Source: Saprospiraceae bacterium (GTDB lineage Bacteria > Bacteroidota > Bacteroidia > Chitinophagales > Saprospiraceae). Taken from it: 7,485 nucleotides of DNA. Made by a program: the position numbers and the translations under genes. The stretch's first letter is position 1. Each line of letters starts with the position of its first letter. The stretch is taken from assembly GCA_014379065.1 (NCBI GenBank), contig JACMMM010000204.1, positions 1 through 7,485 of the forward strand, written 5' to 3'. Positions 1-5,451 of the stretch are shown here, one piece after another. The notes under the pieces were generated by a model that made no database searches, had not been told where the DNA came from, and worked only from the letters and a program-made list of their open reading frames with translations.

Positions 1-91
1 GGTTGTACTCTGGAGGTTGGAATTTGGATTGCCTACACTCAATGTCTAACTTCAAACGTCCAGAGACCAACGTCCAGCGTCCAACATCCAC
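1..91. repeat. GTCCA-rich intergenic repeat at the window edge
   Basis: No gene is visible here; this is the downstream side of the ribonuclease gene. The stretch is built from short related units: ACGTCCAG occurs at 56-63 and again at 70-77, followed by CGTCCAAC at 77-84. The opposite orientation occurs at its left end, where TGGAGGTTGGA (11-21) is complementary to TCCAACATCCA (80-90) with one mismatch, and CTCTGGA (8-14) is complementary to TCCAGAG (59-65). It could fold into a loose hairpin after the ribonuclease stop codon, but there is no clear T tract. Low-complexity GTCCA spacers of this kind are, from memory, common in some Bacteroidota genomes. The element may continue past position 1. 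Confidence 0.5.
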
Positions 92-529
92 TCAATCAAT
101 TTTCAAAAAGTTTTTATAGTGGTCCGGAGTGTAATACGCGCTGTGGTCGGAGCCGGTAACGAGACGTTCTGGGCCACGATTTTGACCTTGCACTTTGGGG
201 TGTACGTCCCATTCTGAATATCGGATGCGTTTGTTGTCGGAATCTTTGGCCGGGAGGTGTTTTTCTTTGTTTTGAAATTCGCGCCCGCCCACTAAACCAT
301 CGGGTGCATGTCCATTGCGGCGGATAAATTGCAGCACATCAAGGACGTAAGCCGGGGCTTTGGAAGTAGCTGACTTGTTGCCTTGATTCGTTTGTGTAGG
401 CGCTGATGGCTGCTGGCCGATTTGCTGTGCCTGATGCTGCCGATGCCACACAAACCAAGCCACAGCGGCCAGTGCAGCGAGGAGCAACAATCTGGCGATA
501 AGGCGTTTTTGTGGAGATGGTCTTTTCAT
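92..529 (-). CDS. Membrane-anchored guanyl-specific ribonuclease (barnase/RNase Sa family)
   Basis: The 145-residue product has one hydrophobic helix (about residues 12-29) after a basic N-terminus, a Gln/Ser/Thr-rich linker (about 31-58) and a compact C-terminal ribonuclease domain (about 60-145). The domain aligns by eye with barnase and RNase Sa: GGREFQNKE, then YSEWDV with the general-base Glu106 (barnase Glu73), Arg118 (Arg83) and Arg122 (Arg87) in NRGPERLV, and the catalytic His137 in YYTPDHYKNF (His102). Family members cleave single-stranded RNA 3' of guanosine and act outside the cell or as toxins. The basic end before the helix suggests the catalytic domain faces the periplasm. The ATG at 529 is preferred over an upstream in-frame TTG at 574 because a perfect -7 promoter box lies between them. 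No barstar-like inhibitor gene is visible in the window; one could lie beyond position 1. Family assignment is firm; toxin versus nutritional role is unresolved. Confidence 0.88.
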   Translation of the reverse strand: MKRPSPQKRLIARLLLLAALAAVAWFVWHRQHQAQQIGQQPSAPTQTNQGNKSATSKAPAYVLDVLQFIRRNGHAPDGLVGGREFQNKEKHLPAKDSDNKRIRYSEWDVHPKVQGQNRGPERLVTGSDHSAYYTPDHYKNFLKID

Positions 530-552
530 TTTAGATAGATCCGTTCGACGGA

Positions 553-560
553 CAAATGTA
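553..560 (-). promoter_or_regulatory. Bacteroidota-type -7 promoter box of the ribonuclease gene
   Basis: The minus strand reads TACATTTG, a perfect match to the Bacteroidota sigma-factor consensus TAnnTTTG. It lies 23 bases upstream of the ATG at 529, implying a leader of roughly 15-20 nucleotides. No TTG is found 17-23 bases further upstream, so the -33 element is weak or missing. The box places transcription start downstream of the alternative TTG codon at 574. Confidence 0.5.
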
Positions 561-573
561 GGCAATGCAAGCA

Positions 574-612
574 AACTGCCCCGCTCGTCGTTTCAACGCG
601 GGCGGGGCAGTT
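574..612 (-). terminator. Hairpin between tlpA-like gene and ribonuclease gene
   Basis: AACTGCCCCGC (574-584) and GCGGGGCAGTT (602-612) form a perfect 11-bp GC-rich stem around a 17-base loop; CGT (589-591) and ACG (596-598) could pair inside the loop. It lies about 60 bases downstream of the thioredoxin gene's stop, in the correct place for its terminator. On the minus strand the stem ends in AGTTTGCTTGC, a poor T tract, so intrinsic termination is plausible but not certain. The stem ends only 13 bases from the ribonuclease -7 box, so it occupies that gene's -33 region. Confidence 0.5.
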
Positions 613-672
613 CAACAAAAAACCAAATCCACCAATCACCATTTCACCCGCCGTAGCTTTAGCGAAGGAGGG

Positions 673-1740
673 TCACAGCACTTTCAGCAACTCTGCTTCC
701 AAATTCTCTCGCGGATTGACCGCCACGATTTTACCGTCTTTGCCAATAAGGAAAGTCTTGGGGATAGAGCGCACCCCATAAACGGCGGCGGGGGCTGAAT
801 CCCAAAATTTTAGGTCGCTGACATGATTGCCCCACACAAGGCCATCCTGCTTGATGGCATCTATCCATTTTTGCTTGCCATCTTCCTTGTCGAGCGAAAC
901 GCTGAACACGTCAAAGCCTTTGCCTTTGTACTTGTTATATATTTCTACCACATGCGGATTTGCTTTGCGGCAAGGTCCGCACCAAGAAGCCCAGAAATCT
1001 AGGAGCACTACCTTTCCTTTCATGGAAGAGAGAGAGTGTACTTTACCTGATGGGTCAGGAAGGCTGATGTCGGGGGCGGGCATGCCCACAGTGATGGCTT
1101 CACCCTCTTGTGGCTGGTTTTTTTGGGTTTCCAGTTTGGAGATGAGGCTGATAAAATCTGATGCATACTTTGAACCCGGCATGGCTGCATTAAGCGCCTG
1201 GCTTTGAGCCTTGAAATCATCCATGAACTGCCCGGCGTTTTGACCAAGTAGTTGGATGGTGAAGAATGTTTGCATCAGCGGAGTGCAGCCGCGCTGGATG
1301 AATGTTTTGGCCTCTTCTGGCGTTTTCAATTGTTTGTTGACCAGGTCTTTGATGATGCCAGCATAGCACTTCATGGTTTCAGAGCCAGCGATCTGAATAT
1401 CCATTTTGTCTATGGTGCTCAATTCGCCTGTGATTTCGATCACTTTTTCTTTGCCGTCTATGATGAAATAAATCTGCTTAGCGCCGATTTTAAGGCGATA
1501 AAGCCCTTCTTCCCAGGGCTTTTCTAATTGGATTTCAAAAGCACCGTCACCATTGCAGGTAGAGCGTCCGAGGCTCACACTGCTGCGGTCGAAATTGGCA
1601 CGTTCAAGCGTAACTTGGAGGTTGGAGGCACCCTCAACAGTGCCTTTGATGCCGCTACCATTGAATTGATTATCGCAAGCGTTCGTCACGGCGAAAGTGG
1701 GTAGCAACAGTAGGAGAAAAAGAGATTTTAACTTGTTCAT
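673..1740 (-). CDS. Secreted TlpA-like thiol-disulfide oxidoreductase with DUF4369-like N-terminal domain
   Basis: The 355-residue protein has a signal peptide (basic MNKLK, then a Leu-rich core to about residue 20), a beta-rich DUF4369-like region (about 25-120), a helical linker (about 120-205) and a TlpA/AhpC-TSA thioredoxin fold (about 215-355). The thioredoxin part shows GMPAPDISLPD, the redox motif WCGPC (Cys254 and Cys257) and the cis-proline segment SIPKTFLIG (Pro327). Proteins of this architecture are abundant in Bacteroidota and act in the periplasm on protein disulfides. Cys22 sits in TNAC, a poor lipobox, so it could be a lipoprotein or be cleaved by signal peptidase I. The ATG at 1740 is preferred over a TTG two codons upstream. 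It follows purL on the same strand after 164 bases of repeat-rich spacer; no perfect TAnnTTTG box was found there, so its promoter is unclear. The exact substrate cannot be read from the sequence. Confidence 0.93.
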   Translation of the reverse strand: MNKLKSLFLLLLLPTFAVTNACDNQFNGSGIKGTVEGASNLQVTLERANFDRSSVSLGRSTCNGDGAFEIQLEKPWEEGLYRLKIGAKQIYFIIDGKEKVIEITGELSTIDKMDIQIAGSETMKCYAGIIKDLVNKQLKTPEEAKTFIQRGCTPLMQTFFTIQLLGQNAGQFMDDFKAQSQALNAAMPGSKYASDFISLISKLETQKNQPQEGEAITVGMPAPDISLPDPSGKVHSLSSMKGKVVLLDFWASWCGPCRKANPHVVEIYNKYKGKGFDVFSVSLDKEDGKQKWIDAIKQDGLVWGNHVSDLKFWDSAPAAVYGVRSIPKTFLIGKDGKIVAVNPRENLEAELLKVL

Positions 1741-1780
1741 GTTCAAAAATTTAAAAAGAAAAATTCGTGTCTATTTGGAG

Positions 1781-1864
1781 TAGCCACGAATTACACAAAT
1801 TTTCACGAATGGGATATTTTCTTCACCTAATTAGATTAGTGTAAATTGGTGTAATTCGTGGCTA
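1781..1864. repeat. Imperfect inverted repeat with ATTCGTG modules
   Basis: TAGCCACGAATTACAC (1781-1796) is exactly complementary to 1849-1864. Pairing continues inward to 1806/1839, giving 26-base arms with two mismatches and a loop of about 32 bases. The word ATTCGTG or its complement occurs four times in about 100 bases: 1763-1769, 1785-1791, 1804-1810 and 1854-1860. The repeat fills most of the gap between the purL stop and the tlpA-like start. No flanking target duplication and no T tract were seen, so it is best called an intergenic palindromic repeat that could cap or process transcript ends. Confidence 0.75.
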
Positions 1865-1904
1865 AAAATCGGCAGCGTCTAAATTGAGTAAGAGCTGTTT
1901 AAAA

Positions 1905-4130
1905 TTAGTCATTCATTATTTGAGAAAGCGCTGTGTCATAAGTCCGCTGCCATTCTTCCACCGCACCCCAATCATCACCATCCACTACTACGCTTTTGCC
2001 TTTCACTTCCCCTATTTTCTCAAAGGCAGATTTTTCAGACTGCAAAAAACGCTCAAATTCGCCGATTTGTTCAGTTCGTACGCTGACGATTACCCGACTT
2101 TGTGATTCGCCAAAAAGCCAGGCGTCTTTTCGGATGCTTGGGTTAGCAGCGACTTCAAAGCCCAGTCCCTGTGGCATCGCACTTTCCAAAAGGTTGGCAA
2201 AAACGCCTCCATCGCTCACGTCGTGTGCAGATTCGACGAGTTTCCGACCAAGAGCCTTTTTCACCACTTGTTGGATAGAAAACTCTTCTTCCAGATCGAA
2301 ATAAGGGCAAGGGCTGTGTTCGACACCCAAGACACCACGAAGGTATTCACTGCTGCCCAGGTCATTTCTGCTGGTGCCAATGAGGTAAATAGCGTCGCCT
2401 TCGCGCTTGAAATCGAGCGTCATCATCTGCTCGTAATCGTCGAGCATACCCAGCATTCCGATGGTTGGGGTGGGGTAGACCGGGACCGTTAGCCCGCCCT
2501 TGGTGTATTGGTTGTAAAAACTCACGTTACCCCCAGTCACCGGGGTTTCAAACTTGCGGCAGGCATCGCCCATGCCCCGGATGGCTTCGGCAAATTGATA
2601 ATACACTTCTGGGTTGTACGGGTTACCAAAATTCAGGCAATTGGTAATTGCGACGGGCTCGCCGCCTGCACAGACGATGTTCCGCGCTGCTTCCGCCACG
2701 GCGATCATCCCGCCTTTGTGCGGATCGGCGTAAACGTAGGCTGAGTTGCAATCTGTGGTGAGCACCAGGGCCTTTTTTGTCCCTTTTACGTAAACAACGG
2801 CTGCATCTGAAACGCGATTTGTGGTCATGGTAGCCGTTTGCACCATGGAATCGTATTGCCGGGTAATCCAGTTTTTGGAGGCCAGATTTGGTGAATTCCA
2901 AAGCTTGCGCGCGGCTTCGTGGAGGTTTGGAAATTGAGAAATTGCGATATTAGAGATATTGAATTTTTCAACTTCATCCAAATAGTCCGGGCGTTTTTGC
3001 TCGCGTACATACACGGGCGCGCCACCGCCCAACACGAGGGGATCAGCGGGCACATTGGCTACCAGTTTTCCCTCGTAATGGTATTCAAGAATGTCGCCTT
3101 CTATGGTAACGCCGATTTGGGCGCAGTCTAAATCCCATTTTTCAAAAACGGTCAGAATCTCGGATTCTCTGCCTGGTTTCACCACGATGAGCATCCTTTC
3201 CTGACTTTCGGAGAGCAGGATTTCCCAATCTTTCATGTTGGCCTGTCGGGTAGGGACTTTGCTCAGGTCAATGCGCATTCCGCAGCCTGCCTTGGCGCTC
3301 ATTTCTGAAGTAGAGCAGGTGATGCCCGCAGCACCCATGTCTTGCATCCCAACGATGGCCCCGGTTTTAATGGCTTCGAGGGTGGCTTCCAACAACAATT
3401 TCTCCTGAAACGGGTCACCCACTTGTACTGCAGGCAAATCTTCGTGCGAGTCCTCGCCCAAATCGGCGGAGGCAAACGTAGCACCGTGGATACCGTCTTT
3501 GCCGGTTGCTGAACCGACGATGAATACAGGATTACCCGGCCCGCCCGCCGTTGCGCTCACGATTTCACCTGCTTTGACGATTCCTGCGGACATGGCGTTG
3601 ACCAAAATATCGTGGTTATAGCAAGGCATAAAATACACCTCGCCGCCGACCGTGGGTACGCCAAAACAGTTGCCGTAGTCGCCGATGCCCTTGACCACGC
3701 CCCGGATGAGGTTTTTCATGCGCGGCGTGTCGGGTGTTCCAAAACGGAGCGAATTGAGCGCGGCAATTGGTCTTGCGCCCATCGTGAAGATGTCGCGGTG
3801 GATGCCGCCCACGCCCGTGGCCGCGCCTTGGTACGGCTCGATGGCAGAAGGGTGGTTGTGGCTTTCGATTTTGAACACGCAGCCGAGCCCGCCGCCGATA
3901 TCCACTAGCCCGGCATTTTCTTCTCCAGCCGCCACGAGCAGCCGTTTTCCGTCGCGCGGCAGGGTTTTGAGTTGGAGGATGGAATTCTTGTACGAGCAGT
4001 GCTCGCTCCACATCACCGAGAAGATGCTGAGTTCGGTGAAATTGGGCACGCGGCCCAAAAGTTGCTTGATCTTTTCAAATTCGTCGGCAGTAAGGCCGAG
4101 GCTTTTGGCGGTTTCGACGGTGACGTCCAT
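1905..4130 (-). CDS. purL: Phosphoribosylformylglycinamidine synthase subunit PurL (short form)
   Basis: This cytosolic enzyme catalyses the fourth step of de novo purine synthesis, converting FGAR, glutamine and ATP to FGAM, with PurQ supplying ammonia and PurS bridging the complex. At 741 residues it is the short form, unlike the fused form of about 1,200-1,300 residues found in Proteobacteria and some Bacteroidota. The family's key sites are present: WSEHCSYK with catalytic His44 and Tyr47, then FKIESHNHPS with Lys87, the metal ligand Glu89 and His91, and the glycine-rich stretch QGAATGVGG. Later motifs are LLSESQERML (306-315), TGGNVSFYNQ (532-541), SAHDVSDGG (634-642) and LFGESQSR (672-679), matching the two repeated AIRS-like halves. 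Neither purQ nor purS is in the window. The gene appears intact. It is transcribed divergently from the SIR2-like gene, and its predicted leader of about 105 nucleotides contains a strong palindrome. Confidence 0.99.
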   Translation of the reverse strand: MDVTVETAKSLGLTADEFEKIKQLLGRVPNFTELSIFSVMWSEHCSYKNSILQLKTLPRDGKRLLVAAGEENAGLVDIGGGLGCVFKIESHNHPSAIEPYQGAATGVGGIHRDIFTMGARPIAALNSLRFGTPDTPRMKNLIRGVVKGIGDYGNCFGVPTVGGEVYFMPCYNHDILVNAMSAGIVKAGEIVSATAGGPGNPVFIVGSATGKDGIHGATFASADLGEDSHEDLPAVQVGDPFQEKLLLEATLEAIKTGAIVGMQDMGAAGITCSTSEMSAKAGCGMRIDLSKVPTRQANMKDWEILLSESQERMLIVVKPGRESEILTVFEKWDLDCAQIGVTIEGDILEYHYEGKLVANVPADPLVLGGGAPVYVREQKRPDYLDEVEKFNISNIAISQFPNLHEAARKLWNSPNLASKNWITRQYDSMVQTATMTTNRVSDAAVVYVKGTKKALVLTTDCNSAYVYADPHKGGMIAVAEAARNIVCAGGEPVAITNCLNFGNPYNPEVYYQFAEAIRGMGDACRKFETPVTGGNVSFYNQYTKGGLTVPVYPTPTIGMLGMLDDYEQMMTLDFKREGDAIYLIGTSRNDLGSSEYLRGVLGVEHSPCPYFDLEEEFSIQQVVKKALGRKLVESAHDVSDGGVFANLLESAMPQGLGFEVAANPSIRKDAWLFGESQSRVIVSVRTEQIGEFERFLQSEKSAFEKIGEVKGKSVVVDGDDWGAVEEWQRTYDTALSQIMND

Positions 4131-4173
4131 TTTATAACAACAGTTTTTCTTCCTTCGTTAGGCTCCGGCGTGA

Positions 4174-4206
4174 AAACCTCGTAGGTTTTTAAAACCTACG
4201 AGGTTT
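4174..4206. repeat. 33-bp perfect palindrome in the purL leader
   Basis: AAACCTCGTAGGTTTT (4174-4189) and its exact complement (4191-4206) surround a single central base. From memory, CCTCGTAGGTTTT/AAAACCTACGAGG palindromes recur between genes in many Bacteroidota. Here it lies downstream of the predicted purL transcription start, so it would form a hairpin in the purL leader about 45 bases before the start codon. On the minus strand it ends in TTTT, partly within the stem, so a weak attenuator or stability element is possible. CGGCG (4166-4170) and CGCCG (4226-4230) flank it and could add a closing stem. Confidence 0.85.
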
Positions 4207-4241
4207 AAAGCGAATGTTTGAAAGGCGCCGATTTGAAGCCG

Positions 4242-4273
4242 CAAAAGTAGTAAGCAACGGGGGTGAATCCCAA
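4242..4273 (-). promoter_or_regulatory. purL promoter, Bacteroidota type
   Basis: The minus strand shows TTG (4271-4273), a 21-base spacer, and TACTTTTG (4242-4249), a good match to the TTG / TAnnTTTG Bacteroidota consensus. Transcription would begin near 4235, giving a purL leader of about 105 nucleotides that includes the palindrome at 4174-4206. This is the only promoter in the window where both elements match with acceptable spacing. Confidence 0.6.
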
Positions 4274-4286
4274 CGAAAATGCGCAA

Positions 4287-4294
4287 TACCTTTG
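4287..4294 (+). promoter_or_regulatory. -7 promoter box of the SIR2-like gene
   Basis: TACCTTTG matches TAnnTTTG exactly and lies 37 bases before the ATG at 4332. A GTG (4263-4265), one base off the -33 TTG, sits 21 bases upstream. The predicted start near 4300 lies inside the longer GTG-initiated reading frame beginning at 4263, which supports the ATG at 4332 as the real start. The box points away from, and overlaps in footprint with, the purL promoter. Confidence 0.5.
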
Positions 4295-4331
4295 GGCTTT
4301 TCATTTTCTAGCTGGATCACCACCCTATTTT

Positions 4332-5450
4332 ATGCCCGACACACCCGCTTCCCTCGATCTGCAATCCCTTGCCCAAAGCATCGCCGATGGTGAAGCCATC
4401 CTCGTGCTCGGCCCGGAGGCCATCCCGCTTTACCGGAATCGCACGTCGGATGCGGACAGTGAACCCACTGAGACCACCTTTGGCCAAATGGCCCAGCGTC
4501 GCATTCAGCAATCTGCCGACATCCAGATCGCCTATCATTATGAGCGGGATAACCTTTTTATGTTTCGGGACAAAAACTCGAAACATCAGGCGCAGAAGGT
4601 GGTAAAACGATGCGCTGCTGACAAAAACTGGTTGCCCGATGCCGAATTGATGCGCCAAATTGCCGCCGTCAAATTCCCAGTGGTGCTCTCGCTTTCGCCA
4701 GATGCTTATGTGCGAGAGGCTTTTTCACAGTACAGCGTACCGTACCAGTTCGATTACTTCACGGCCAAGGACAAGACCGCCGATATCAAATTGGATACTC
4801 CAAAACCCGATTTCCCCATCCTTTATAACCTTTGTGGTTATGCGCTTGAAGACGACTACGACTCGGTCATACTCGACTACCACGATTTGTTCGAGGTGCT
4901 GAAATCACTGCTGGGCGATCTCAATGTGCCCGACATCCTCCGGGGTAAATTGAAAAAAGCCAACCGTTTCGTGCTGCTCGGCTTCCGGCTTGACCGATGG
5001 TATTTGCAACTGTTGCTGCACTATATCAATAAAATAGAAGGTGAATTTGACAACAGCAACCACAATTTCGCCATGCTCGCCGAGGTCAGCGACGATGCCC
5101 GCGAGTTTGTCATCGAACAGTTCCAAATTAAGTGTATGGCCCCCAGCCGGGCGGATTTTGATGCTTTGTTTGAGGCCTGCCGCGAGGCGGATGCGTTGCG
5201 CAAACTGCCCGATCCGCTTTCTGGCCCGGCTGCGCAAATTCGGCTGCTCGTAGAGCGCAACGAATTCTCTGCCGCTTTGGAAATGTTGGAAAAAAACGCC
5301 GCCAATCCTGAAGATCTAACCGCAGCCACCATGCTCAAAAGTCAATATATCGGCTGGCAACAAGCTCAATCCGCCAAAATTGAGGACCCGCGGGACCTAC
5401 AATTGATGCTCAACCAGATCCGGTATAGGATCCTTACGTTTGCAAAATAA
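4332..5450 (+). CDS. SIR2-like domain protein with C-terminal effector-associated-type domain
   Basis: The 372-residue soluble protein has no signal peptide or membrane helix. Residues about 12-265 follow the pattern of a divergent SIR2-like (SIR2_2-type) Rossmann domain: ILVLGPEA (23-30) at the nucleotide-binding loop, VVLSLSPDAYVREAF (117-131) where classical members have TTNYD, YNLCG (165-169) where they have LHG, DSVILDYHDLFEVL (177-190), and FVLLGFRLDRWYLQLLL (213-229). Residues about 300-372 form a small helical unit (IRLLVERNEFSAALEML, then LMLNQIRYRIL) resembling effector-associated domains, possibly EAD11, described in bacterial conflict systems. In that setting EADs recruit effectors to a matching EAD on a sensor or scaffold. 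The family likeness is recalled, not computed. The classical catalytic Asn and His positions are not preserved, so NADase activity is doubtful. The ATG is chosen over a GTG at 4263 because the latter precedes the predicted promoter. No partner gene is adjacent. Confidence 0.7.
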   Translation: MPDTPASLDLQSLAQSIADGEAILVLGPEAIPLYRNRTSDADSEPTETTFGQMAQRRIQQSADIQIAYHYERDNLFMFRDKNSKHQAQKVVKRCAADKNWLPDAELMRQIAAVKFPVVLSLSPDAYVREAFSQYSVPYQFDYFTAKDKTADIKLDTPKPDFPILYNLCGYALEDDYDSVILDYHDLFEVLKSLLGDLNVPDILRGKLKKANRFVLLGFRLDRWYLQLLLHYINKIEGEFDNSNHNFAMLAEVSDDAREFVIEQFQIKCMAPSRADFDALFEACREADALRKLPDPLSGPAAQIRLLVERNEFSAALEMLEKNAANPEDLTAATMLKSQYIGWQQAQSAKIEDPRDLQLMLNQIRYRILTFAK

Positions 5451-5451
5451 T

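Noticed and set aside
565..798. 77-codon plus-strand frame considered as a possible barstar-like inhibitor
   Set aside because: It overlaps the end of the thioredoxin gene, is basic and not acidic, and shows none of the features expected of barstar.
3616..4137. Long open frames on both strands within the start of purL (131 and 150 codons)
   Set aside because: They overlap the highly conserved catalytic part of purL in other frames; their translations are rich in Arg/His/Pro or Ser, typical of out-of-frame reading.
4174..4206. Palindrome considered as an inserted mobile element with target duplication
   Set aside because: Flanking bases (CGTGA left, AAAGC right) are not direct repeats, so there is no sign of a target duplication.
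4131..4241. Purine riboswitch upstream of purL
   Set aside because: The leader lacks the three-helix junction and conserved loop sequences of the purine class; only the dispersed-type palindrome is evident.
4263..4331. GTG-initiated N-terminal extension of the SIR2-like gene by 23 codons
   Set aside because: It overlaps the TACCTTTG promoter box and the predicted transcription start, and the extension has no domain character.
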